Source: Paenibacillus sp. MAHUQ-63
GTDB taxonomy: Bacteria; Bacillota; Bacilli; Paenibacillales; NBRC-103111
Assembly: GCF_028765165.1 (NCBI RefSeq)
Contig: NZ_JARADB010000002.1
Location: 124,001-188,000, forward strand
Length of the DNA stretch: 64,000 nucleotides
Direction of reading: 5' to 3'
Shown in pieces: positions 24,490 to 32,204 of this stretch. Each line of letters opens with the position of its first letter. Positions within the stretch are counted from its first letter, which is position 1. Under the pieces are notes generated by a model. The model searched no databases. It saw only the letters and a list, made by a program, of their open reading frames with translations, and had not been told where the DNA came from. A program made the position numbers and the translations under genes.

Positions 24490-24518
24490 CGGTTACCAGG
24501 GGACTTCCTTGGTAACCG
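24490..24518 (+). promoter_or_regulatory. Intercistronic hairpin without a T run
   Basis: CGGTTACCA (24490-24498) pairs with TGGTAACCG (24510-24518). There is no T tract, so it is more likely an mRNA-stability or processing element after the binding-protein gene than a full terminator. Confidence 0.55.
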
Positions 24519-24546
24519 TATCACTATCCGAGAGGAGAGTCGGGAC

Positions 24547-26556
24547 ATGGCCTGGTGGGCGACGAATAAGCTGCGTTTGATTCAAAATAATTTGCGGGAG
24601 AGCGATGCGAATCTGGACGTGGATGCGTTGCTATTGAAGCTGAAAGAGTTATCTGCGAACGTGCTGATGATGAATGCGGGAGGGATCGTGGCTTTTTATC
24701 CGACGGAGCTTGAGTACCATTACCGGGCTGCCGGACAGAGCAAGGATTTGCTCCAAGAGGCTGTGGAGAAAGCGCATGCCAACGGGATGAAATTCATCGC
24801 GCGGTTCGATTTCAGCAAGGCGCACGAATCGATCTATCAGAAGCGGCCGGAATGGTTCTACCGGACCAAGGAGGGCAGGGAGGTCAACTATCACGGGATT
24901 GTCCATACGTGCGTCAACGGCTACTACCAGCGGGAGTACGCACTCCGCATGATCGACGAGGTGCTTACCCGCTATGAGGTGGACGGCATCTTCTTCAACA
25001 TGTTCGGGTATCAGACGAAGGATTACAGCGGCAAGCATTACGGCATCTGCTTCTGCGACAGCTGTCAGACCGGATTCAAGGCGTTCAGCGGCGGGCTGGC
25101 GCTGCCGGCGTCGGAAAGTCTGGACGACCCTGTATACCGGTTGTATAAGACGTTCCAAGAGGTGACGACGAAGCAAATTTTGGACCGCATTCATGCGCTT
25201 GTAAAAAGCAAGGATAGAGAGATCGCCATCTCCACTTATAACGAGTATAAGGTCGATATCGTCCGCAAGGAGTCGAATACGGACATCCACCGGCCGCAGC
25301 CCGTCTGGTTGTACTCTGCTTCGGAGAATGTGCAGTCGCTGGAGGACAGCTGGGGGGATAAGCTCGTCAGCAATTGCTGCATTAACGCGATTGATCTCGT
25401 TCATCGCTTCACGGGTGTCTCGAAGCATGAAATCAACATTCGCCTGAAGGAAGGGCTGGCCAGCGGATCGGGCCTGGACTTCTGCATCATCGGCGTGTTC
25501 GAGGATTATCCGGATCGGGAGAATTTGCCGGTTGTATCCAACGTTTTCCAGTATCATAAGGAGAACGAACGTTATTACGGACAGTTCCACTCCATGGCGG
25601 ATGTGGCCTTGGTGAAGCCGGGAAGACCGGCGCAGAAGAACATGAAGGAATATTTCGGCTTGTACAAAATGCTGAAGGAGGAGCACATCCTCTTCGATGT
25701 CATTCATCAGAGCACACTCGCGGCGAATGGCGAGCGTCTCAAGAACTACCGGGCGATCCTTATCCCGGATACGGCCGGTTTCTCTTGCGAGGAGCTGGAT
25801 GTATTGGAGAGGGCGCATGAGCAGGGCGTCGGACTGCTGGCTACGGGGGGAGCTTTCACCGAAGACGCGGAGGAGCGGGAGTTTCTGCGGCGCGTATTCG
25901 ATGCAAGGGTAGAGGAGGTTCACCACTACTGCCAAGAGGCGGCCTACCTGTGGACGGAAGACAAGCAAATATTCTCGCGGTTTCCGGAGCGGGATTGGGT
26001 ATTTCTTGACGGGCCGTTTTATCGCCTGCAGTCTGGAGCCCGAGTGAAATGCCAGCTTCCGCTCGTGGAGCCCTCGACCTACGGTCCGCCGGAGCGGGCG
26101 TTCGGACACCGCATCTCCGAGCGGACGGCGGGAGCGCTGATTGCCGCGAATTCGAAGGGAATCGCCGCAATCATTCCGTGGCAAGCCGGTACGCTGTATT
26201 ACCAGCATGGCTTCGCCGACCACAAGCACGTGGTGCTTGACCTCTTGGAGCATGCGGCAGCGCAGCGTTGGAAGCTTGCTACGAATGCTCCTTCTTGTGT
26301 GGAGGTGTTCTTCCATCGGCTGGATGATAACACGTATATGCTTCATCTGCTCAACCTTTCCGGCTTCAATGGGATCACGTATCACGAGGCGGTACCGGTG
26401 TACGGAATTGAGCTGTCTCTTCGCGGGGTGGGGCAATGCCGAGGCGCCGAGGATTTGGTGACGAAATCGAAGGTTGATTATGGGAACGCGGATCAAGCGG
26501 TTACGCTTCGGCTCTCCGAGTTGAAAGACTTCGCTTCCCTGGTCATTCGGGTGTAA
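24547..26556 (+). CDS. GHL6-type glycoside hydrolase-like protein (paralogue 2)
   Basis: A 669-residue cytosolic protein homologous along its full length to the one at 20836. Shared elements include FIARFDFSK at about 83-91, VDGIFFN at 145-151 and CFCDSC at 168-173, followed by a trimerisation-like domain (AILIPDTAGFSCEELDVLERAHEQGVGLLATGG). The two differ in the active-site-facing loops, which suggests different linkages or substrates rather than redundancy. ATG follows GAGAGGAGAG. It is the last gene of the importer operon, before a strong terminator. Confidence 0.75.
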   Translation: MAWWATNKLRLIQNNLRESDANLDVDALLLKLKELSANVLMMNAGGIVAFYPTELEYHYRAAGQSKDLLQEAVEKAHANGMKFIARFDFSKAHESIYQKRPEWFYRTKEGREVNYHGIVHTCVNGYYQREYALRMIDEVLTRYEVDGIFFNMFGYQTKDYSGKHYGICFCDSCQTGFKAFSGGLALPASESLDDPVYRLYKTFQEVTTKQILDRIHALVKSKDREIAISTYNEYKVDIVRKESNTDIHRPQPVWLYSASENVQSLEDSWGDKLVSNCCINAIDLVHRFTGVSKHEINIRLKEGLASGSGLDFCIIGVFEDYPDRENLPVVSNVFQYHKENERYYGQFHSMADVALVKPGRPAQKNMKEYFGLYKMLKEEHILFDVIHQSTLAANGERLKNYRAILIPDTAGFSCEELDVLERAHEQGVGLLATGGAFTEDAEEREFLRRVFDARVEEVHHYCQEAAYLWTEDKQIFSRFPERDWVFLDGPFYRLQSGARVKCQLPLVEPSTYGPPERAFGHRISERTAGALIAANSKGIAAIIPWQAGTLYYQHGFADHKHVVLDLLEHAAAQRWKLATNAPSCVEVFFHRLDDNTYMLHLLNLSGFNGITYHEAVPVYGIELSLRGVGQCRGAEDLVTKSKVDYGNADQAVTLRLSELKDFASLVIRV

Positions 26557-26568
26557 AATGAACGAGAG

Positions 26569-26604
26569 GGAGGAGCCGGTATAGCTGTGACCGGCCCTCC
26601 TTTT
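26569..26604 (+). terminator. Intrinsic terminator of the importer/GHL6 operon
   Basis: GGAGGAGCCGGT (26569-26580) pairs with ACCGGCCCTCC (26590-26600) apart from one bulged base, and TTTT follows. Confidence 0.8.
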
Positions 26605-26649
26605 GATGCCCTTGCATTGCGAGGACAGTGATCAGCTGCCAGGTATGGA

Positions 26650-26682
26650 AACAAGCCCTTGGCAGTTCGCCAAAGGCTTGTT
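26650..26682 (-). terminator. Hairpin terminator of the glycerate operon
   Basis: AACAAGCC and TTGGC pair with GCCAA and GGCTTGTT. Read on the minus strand it follows the stop of the YciI gene by a few bases; the T tail is short. Confidence 0.6.
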
Positions 26683-26684
26683 GT

Positions 26685-26960
26685 TCATGCCTTACTTCCG
26701 GTAATGACAATCTCCCACTCGTGGATTTCATAGCCTCTGGCGCCTTCGATGACGAACGGATCGTTCTCGGCATAAGACTTGGCTGCTTCTTCAGATTCGG
26801 CCATATAAATAACCAGACCGCCGCTGCCGTCTACGAAGCGGCCGTTAGCGAAGATTTTGCCTTCACTGCGCTTCTGCTCCAGGTAGTCGAGGTGCTGCGG
26901 GCGGAACGTCTGGCTCTTCTGAGCATCCAACATAGGCAGGAAACATGCAAAGTATTTCAT
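26685..26960 (-). CDS. YciI-family protein
   Basis: A 91-residue protein with the YciI fold: MKYFACFLPMLDAQKSQTFRPQHLDYLEQ at the start, the strand GKIFANGRFVDGSGGLVIY, and NDPFVIEGARGYEIHEWEIV. The H-x-x-Y-L-E and NDPF segments are the conserved pocket residues of the family. It lacks the DGPF form seen at 12599. Its ATG overlaps the TGA of the reductase gene upstream (ATGA), so translation is coupled. This ties it to glycerate metabolism, possibly in handling a reactive intermediate, but no reaction is proven. Confidence 0.8.
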   Translation of the reverse strand: MKYFACFLPMLDAQKSQTFRPQHLDYLEQKRSEGKIFANGRFVDGSGGLVIYMAESEEAAKSYAENDPFVIEGARGYEIHEWEIVITGSKA

Positions 26961-27847
26961 TGAGAATTCCCTCCGTTTAATTTCGTTTGTTGGAACACAT
27001 ACATCGCGGACATGTCCTTCTCGGCGAGGTCGGTTTGTTTAGCTTCACTTAGCAGCGTAAGCGCCTTGGCTCCCATCGGCAGCTCCAGATTCAGCTCGTC
27101 CGCCACCTGCTGCACCAAGGCGACATCCTTATGCAGCAGCTTCAGGGCAAAGCCTGCCTCGAACTGGTCCTTGGCGATGAAGCTGTTATAATGCCGGTCA
27201 AGAATTCGGCTCTGGGCGAAGCTGTTGCTCAAGATTTGCACCAGCGTATCCAGGCTTGCGCCCAACTGCTGTCCTAGCACCAGCGCTTCACTGGCGGCCT
27301 GGGTATGGATGCCGACCATCAGCTGGTTAATCAGCTTCACAACCGTGCCGCTGCCGACCTCACCGACATGGTAGATATGCTTGCCGAGAGCTTCGAACAG
27401 CGGCTTCACGGACTCGAACACTTCCGTCTTGCCGCCGACCATGATGCTGAGTGTAGCCGATACCGCGCCTGCCGTTCCTCCGCTGACAGGAGCATCCAGA
27501 AATTCCATCCCTTTGGCCTCAGCGGCAGCCGCGATTTTTTTGTTCAGGGCCGGGGATACGGTACTGAAATCAAGAAGCACGAGCCCAGGCCGTCCATGAG
27601 AGATGATGCCATGCTCTCCGAGGTACACTTGTTCCACATCTTGCGGCAAAGGGAGGCAGGTCATCAGCACGTCCATTTCTTGACTTAGGGATTGCAGAGA
27701 AAGACCCGTGCGCCCTCCGGCTTCGGCGAAGCGCTGCTCCGCCCCGGGACTCCGGTTCAAGCCGTACACCTCGCAGCCGGCCTTGATTAAATTGGTTGCC
27801 ATCGGCAAGCCCATATTGCCGAGGCCGATAAAGCCTACTTTTGTCAT
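26957..27847 (-). CDS. 2-hydroxy-3-oxopropionate (tartronate semialdehyde) reductase family
   Basis: A 296-residue beta-hydroxyacid dehydrogenase. The dinucleotide motif GLGNMG is at residues 8-13. The substrate-binding DAPVSGGTAGA and the catalytic lysine in GSGTVVKLINQ are intact, and LLHKDVALV completes the signature. The adjacent glycerate kinase and CdaR regulator point to reduction of tartronate semialdehyde to D-glycerate. 3-hydroxyisobutyrate dehydrogenase is the main alternative within the family. It lies 18 bases downstream of the kinase gene, and its stop overlaps the YciI start. Confidence 0.85.
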   Translation of the reverse strand: MTKVGFIGLGNMGLPMATNLIKAGCEVYGLNRSPGAEQRFAEAGGRTGLSLQSLSQEMDVLMTCLPLPQDVEQVYLGEHGIISHGRPGLVLLDFSTVSPALNKKIAAAAEAKGMEFLDAPVSGGTAGAVSATLSIMVGGKTEVFESVKPLFEALGKHIYHVGEVGSGTVVKLINQLMVGIHTQAASEALVLGQQLGASLDTLVQILSNSFAQSRILDRHYNSFIAKDQFEAGFALKLLHKDVALVQQVADELNLELPMGAKALTLLSEAKQTDLAEKDMSAMYVFQQTKLNGGNSQ

Positions 27848-27865
27848 TGTCGCAGCCTCCTGTCG

Positions 27866-28984
27866 TTATGTTAACAATCTGGCAATATTGCGTACGCGTT
27901 CATACAGATACGTCTCGGCGTTCTCCATACAAGCTTCAAGTGTCACTGGACCGGGAACGATGGAGAAGGTGGCTCGAAAATGGTTCAGCAGCTGCTCCGA
28001 TCCGGCACCCAAGCTGCCTGAGATGAGCAGCGCGGGGACTCCCGCGGCTTGGGCCAGCTCGGCAACGTGAATCGGCAGCTTGCCGTAGAGCGTTTGGTCA
28101 TCGCTGCGGCCTTCGCCGGTGATGACCCAGTCCGCGCCTGCGATCCGCTCCGGCAGCTTAACGGCTTCCGCGAGCACCTTCGCGCCGGGCTTCAGCTTCG
28201 CGCCAAGCGCCAGCATGGCGAAGCCGAGTCCTCCGGCAGCTCCCGCTCCCGGCTGCAGGCTGAGCCCCGGCTGCTCCAGCTGCTCTTCAACCATAGCGGC
28301 ATAGGCCTGCATGGCGGCTTCAAGCACTTGAAGATGTTCCGGGGTCCCGCCTTTCTGGGGACCGAACACATAGGTCGCTCCGCTATCGCCGCAAAGCGGG
28401 CTCGTAACATCGCAGGCGACCTGGATGTCGCAGTCCTTCAAGCGGACGTCCAATCCCGCCAGGTCGACTGTTCGTATATCCGACAGCGAAGCGCCGAAGC
28501 CGTCTGCCGGATTCCCGTTCGCATCCAGGAAGAGGCCGCCAAGCGCTTGGAGCATGCCTAATCCGCCATCGTTCGTTGCGCTTCCTCCCAGCCCGAGGAT
28601 GAAGCGGCGGTGCCCCTGGTCCATGGCTGCTAGAAGGACCTCGCCGATGCCGCGCGAAGTTGTATGCATCGGGTTTCGCTGAGCGGGAGGAACCATGACC
28701 AAGCCGCATATGCTGGCTGCTTCCAGCACGGCCGTTCCTTCCGGCAGCAGCCCGAAGCGAACTTCGGCCCGTTCGCCCAGCGGTCCCGTTGCCGTTAAGG
28801 GAAAGAGATTGCCGCCAGTGGCAGCCACCAGCGTATCTACGGTCCCTTCCCCTCCGTCGGCGATTGGAATGACGGTTACGGCGGCGTGTGGGATTTCCCG
28901 CAGAATTGCTTTCTTCATGATAGTCCCCGCCTCCAAGGAGCTGAGACTGCCCTTGAAGGAGTCCGGGGCAATAATAACGTTCAT
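27866..28984 (-). CDS. Glycerate kinase (GlxK/GarK family)
   Basis: A 372-residue kinase converting D-glycerate to 2-phosphoglycerate (or 3-phosphoglycerate, depending on subtype). Family hallmarks are NVIIAPDSFKGSLSSLEA at the N-terminus, IPIADGGEGTVDTL, FILGLGGSATNDGGLGMLQALGG, and WVITGEGRSDDQT. The frame opens at 29002, but AAAGGAG eight bases before ATG 28984 fixes the start. It begins a three-gene operon with the reductase and YciI genes, divergent from the regulator CdaR. Confidence 0.92.
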   Translation of the reverse strand: MNVIIAPDSFKGSLSSLEAGTIMKKAILREIPHAAVTVIPIADGGEGTVDTLVAATGGNLFPLTATGPLGERAEVRFGLLPEGTAVLEAASICGLVMVPPAQRNPMHTTSRGIGEVLLAAMDQGHRRFILGLGGSATNDGGLGMLQALGGLFLDANGNPADGFGASLSDIRTVDLAGLDVRLKDCDIQVACDVTSPLCGDSGATYVFGPQKGGTPEHLQVLEAAMQAYAAMVEEQLEQPGLSLQPGAGAAGGLGFAMLALGAKLKPGAKVLAEAVKLPERIAGADWVITGEGRSDDQTLYGKLPIHVAELAQAAGVPALLISGSLGAGSEQLLNHFRATFSIVPGPVTLEACMENAETYLYERVRNIARLLT

Positions 28985-29133
28985 GGCGGTGACTCCTTTC
29001 ATTCGATTTATTTCTAATTATAGCTTCCAGTGGAAAGGAAAGTCTTTATGGATGGGATACAAAATGAAGGGAAGAAATCTGTTCCTTTTTGGTTATTGTG
29101 CAAAATACGATGGGATAAGCGAGGTGGGCGGGG

Positions 29134-30225
29134 ATGCTGACACGCGATTTGGCGGAAGAAATCGTACAAGAAACGATGAGACGTTTAAATCGGAATATCA
29201 ATATTATGGATGAGAACGGCTGCATTATCGCAAGCGGGGATGCTGTGCGGCTTGACACGCATCACGAAGCGGCGGCTGAGGTTATCCGTACAGGGCGGAC
29301 ACTGGTGATTACGCCGGACAACAAGGGGCAGTGGCGGGGAGTGAATGTCGGGGTGAATCTGCCCATCGTGTTCCAGAACCGAACGATCGGTGTAATTGGC
29401 GTCACGGGGAATCCGGAGGAAATTATGCCTTATGGGGAACTGGTGAAAATGATTACGGAAATGATGCTGAAGCAAAATTATTTGAAGCTTCAAACGGAGT
29501 GGCAGCAAATTACGATGGACATCGTCGTGGAGGAGCTTATTCGTACGGAAAACCCGAATCTCCAGAGCGCACTTCACCGGCTGGATACATTGGCTCTCCA
29601 TATGCAGCCCCCTTATCAGCTGGCGGTTCTTTCATTGCCGAACCGAACCTCGCAAACGCACGCTCTGTTCCGTCTGGCGGAGTTCGTTCTGGCGAATACC
29701 CGGCTGGTAAGCAGCTTTCTCAATGTCCATACGTGGGTTATGATTTGTTATGACAGAGGGGAGGCCCGGGTACGGAGGGATATGGAGCGGTTACAGGACC
29801 AGTTCCAGAAGCAGGGGATTGAAGCGAAGATCGGCTTAAGCACCTCTGTGCAGACATTCGAGGACATTTCATATGCTTACCAAGAAGCCTGTGCGGCGCT
29901 TAAGCTTGGAGTGAAGCAGGGCAAGGGGATTACCGGCTATCTCGAGGTGGAGTCCCAAGCACTCCTTAGCGAAGTGCCCGCCAAGTCCAAGGCAAGGTTC
30001 GTGGAGAGGCTGTCGCCGAAGCTTCCTGATAAGCTGCTGGCCACGCTGCGCGTATTCCTCGAGTGCAACTTGAGCATTGCCAAAACAGCCGAGCGGCTGG
30101 AGATTCATCGCAATTCACTCGTCTATCGGTTGGCTCAGATCAAGGAAGTGACAGGTTATGACCCGCAGCTGTTTCAGGATGCCGTTTCACTGCAATTTCT
30201 AGTATGGCTTACGGAAGGTCAATAG
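29134..30225 (+). CDS. cdaR: CdaR family sugar-diacid regulator
   Basis: A 363-residue transcriptional regulator. Residues 1-130 form the putative sugar diacid recognition domain (LAEEIVQETMRRLNRNINIMDENGCIIASGD, and PIVFQNRTIGVIGVTGNPEEI). A degenerate GGDEF-like middle follows. The C-terminal PucR-type helix-turn-helix is LSIAKTAERLEIHRNSLVYRLAQIKEVTG. Divergent placement next to glycerate kinase and tartronate semialdehyde reductase matches the classical role of sensing glycerate or glucarate/galactarate and activating their catabolism. Confidence 0.9.
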   Translation: MLTRDLAEEIVQETMRRLNRNINIMDENGCIIASGDAVRLDTHHEAAAEVIRTGRTLVITPDNKGQWRGVNVGVNLPIVFQNRTIGVIGVTGNPEEIMPYGELVKMITEMMLKQNYLKLQTEWQQITMDIVVEELIRTENPNLQSALHRLDTLALHMQPPYQLAVLSLPNRTSQTHALFRLAEFVLANTRLVSSFLNVHTWVMICYDRGEARVRRDMERLQDQFQKQGIEAKIGLSTSVQTFEDISYAYQEACAALKLGVKQGKGITGYLEVESQALLSEVPAKSKARFVERLSPKLPDKLLATLRVFLECNLSIAKTAERLEIHRNSLVYRLAQIKEVTGYDPQLFQDAVSLQFLVWLTEGQ

Positions 30226-30377
30226 TGCTACGCTACTGAAGTAATAGCCGATCTCATAACTCTGCTAATATGGCCGGCAGCCGGATTGGTTTCTCAATAA
30301 TAAGCAGAAGAAATTGTACGACCCCCACTAACGAAATGGCCACATTACGTTCGTATCCTATAATCGGAGGGCGGGAA

Positions 30378-31055
30378 ATGATCATGCAGACAATATTAAT
30401 CGCTGATGACGAAGAAGGCCTGCGTAAGCTGCTGGCGGATTATTTTGAAGTTAACGGATATCTTGTATTGACGGCGAAGAACGGTCATGAGGCGTTGCTA
30501 CAAGTAGAGAAGCAGCCGGACATTATTTTGCTGGATATCAATATGCCGGAGTTTAACGGGCTTGAACTATGCAAGAAGATCCGGAGTTTCGTGTCTTGCC
30601 CGATCTTATTTCTTACTGCGCGTGTAGATGATGCGGATATTATTTCCGGCTTTCAAGCTGGCGGAGATGATTATATTCAGAAGCCGTTCAGCATTCATGA
30701 ACTAGGAGCTAGAGTAGAGGCTCATTTACGAAGAGAAATGCGAAATCAGAAGAAAACTACGGTTAGATTCAAGGATGATCTGGTCATCGATTATTCAGAG
30801 CGGGCGCTTTACTGTAACGACATACCCATTCATTTGGCCAAAAAAGAATTTGACATTGTGGAGTTATTGTCCACGCATCCAGGTATGGTTTTTGATAAAG
30901 AACGTATTTATGAGCGAATATGGGGAGCAGAGGGGGAGGGTGACAGTTCGGTCATAGCCGAGCATATTAGGCGCATCCGATCCAAGATGAAAGAACATGG
31001 CTGCGAAAACAAGGTAGAAACGGTTTGGGGTGTAGGTTATAAATGGCCAAAATAA
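30378..31055 (+). CDS. OmpR-family response regulator
   Basis: A 225-residue regulator. The receiver domain has the acidic pair in ADDEE, phospho-acceptor Asp53 in LLDINMP, Thr in FLTARVD and Lys in IQKPF. The C-terminal winged helix is complete (LAKKEFDIVELLSTHPGMVFDKERIYERIWG, then VIAEHIRRIRSKM). GGAGG at 30366-30370 is seven bases before ATG 30378, which is preferred to the longer frame starting at 30270. The sensor kinase overlaps its 3' end by 13 bases. Confidence 0.92.
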   Translation: MIMQTILIADDEEGLRKLLADYFEVNGYLVLTAKNGHEALLQVEKQPDIILLDINMPEFNGLELCKKIRSFVSCPILFLTARVDDADIISGFQAGGDDYIQKPFSIHELGARVEAHLRREMRNQKKTTVRFKDDLVIDYSERALYCNDIPIHLAKKEFDIVELLSTHPGMVFDKERIYERIWGAEGEGDSSVIAEHIRRIRSKMKEHGCENKVETVWGVGYKWPK

Positions 31056-32149
31056 TAAACTGTCTTCGATTGAAGAATATGAGTATTTTGCAATCTTTCA
31101 TCACATTAAATTGTGTATATTTGGTCGTTGTTTTTACAGCCATTGTGTTCGAGTTCGAATGGTCCGATCGGATTCGACAACGCGTTGCCAACCATCCTTC
31201 CGGGAGTGATTGGGTTCTATACGGTCAGGTTATCGTGATGCTGTTAACGATTGGAATTGGATTAGTCTTGATGGCCAGCCTCTTCTATAAGCTGAAATTG
31301 AAGAAACCTTTGAACATCTTAATGAGTGCCTCGGAGAAAATCTCGAGGAATGATTTGGGATTTCATGTTTCCTATGACAGCAGAGACGAAATGAGCGAGC
31401 TTTGTTGTGCATTTGAAAAGATGCGCAGCCAACTGGAAGGCAACTTCAAAGCTTTATGGCGATCGGTCGAGGAACGCAATCAGCTCAATGCCATTTTTGC
31501 TCATGATTTAAGAACGCCGCTTTCGATTATGAAGGGTTATTGTGATTTTGTAACTACCTATCTGCCGGAGAAAAGAATCTCGGAGGAAAAGCTTTTGGAC
31601 ACGTTGCGAACGATGCAAACCCATATTTTACGTATGGAGCGTTATGTAGAGGATATGAACTCGATTCAAAAGCTGGAGGATATGCCGATCAATAAACAGG
31701 AAACTGAAATCGAACCGTTCATCACCTTACTGGATAACAACGCGGGCAAGATCGCAGATCAAGGCGGCAAAGCATTGGAGTCATACAGAGCCTCAGATTC
31801 TACAACGTTATCCATTGATACGAATCTCGTCATGCAAGTTTTTGAAAATATAGTGGCAAACGGCGCACGTTATGCGACCAATCTACTTAAAGTCAGTTAC
31901 CTTATTGACAACGGCGTATTTACCATAACGGTTACCGATGACGGCTCCGGGTTCTCGGATGATGACTTGCGGAAGGCTGTTCTCCCTTTTTATCGTGGAG
32001 GGGTACCGGAAGCGAATGAGCATCAGGGGTTAGGGCTTTACATTTGCAAAGTACTTTGCGACAAGCATCTAGGCAGCCTACAGGTTGCCAACGATTTCCG
32101 TGGCGGTGGAAAAGTAACTGCAAGCTTTTTATGCCGTGTTGATAAATAG
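31043..32149 (+). CDS. Sensor histidine kinase
   Basis: A 368-residue membrane kinase. Segments at about residues 20-38 and 60-82 enclose only a short outside loop of some 20 residues, as in sensors of cell-envelope stress or antimicrobial peptides. A HAMP region follows, then the H box FAHDLRTPLSIMKG with His154. The N box (VFENIVANGARYATN), G1 (DDGSGF) and G2 (GLGLYICK) complete the catalytic domain. It pairs with the response regulator whose gene it overlaps. The downstream serine hydrolase is a likely target. Confidence 0.9.
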   Translation: MAKIINCLRLKNMSILQSFITLNCVYLVVVFTAIVFEFEWSDRIRQRVANHPSGSDWVLYGQVIVMLLTIGIGLVLMASLFYKLKLKKPLNILMSASEKISRNDLGFHVSYDSRDEMSELCCAFEKMRSQLEGNFKALWRSVEERNQLNAIFAHDLRTPLSIMKGYCDFVTTYLPEKRISEEKLLDTLRTMQTHILRMERYVEDMNSIQKLEDMPINKQETEIEPFITLLDNNAGKIADQGGKALESYRASDSTTLSIDTNLVMQVFENIVANGARYATNLLKVSYLIDNGVFTITVTDDGSGFSDDDLRKAVLPFYRGGVPEANEHQGLGLYICKVLCDKHLGSLQVANDFRGGGKVTASFLCRVDK

Positions 32150-32163
32150 TTGATCGTTTTGCG

Positions 32164-32198
32164 TTAGCATTTCCTTATCACAAGATAAGGAGTGCTAA
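32164..32198 (+). promoter_or_regulatory. Hairpin that encloses the ribosome site of the serine hydrolase
   Basis: TTAGCA pairs with TGCTAA, and CCTTATC pairs with GATAAGG around an ACAA loop. AAGGAG (32187-32192), the ribosome site for ATG 32205, lies largely in the right arm, so the fold could block translation. Confidence 0.5.
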
Positions 32199-32204
32199 TC
32201 TAAT

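Noticed and set aside
24649..26496. Minus-strand frame of 615 codons opposite the second GHL6 gene
   Set aside because: A shadow frame caused by codon bias of a high-GC coding strand; the translation is Arg/Leu/His-rich without any domain, while the plus strand encodes a clear family member.
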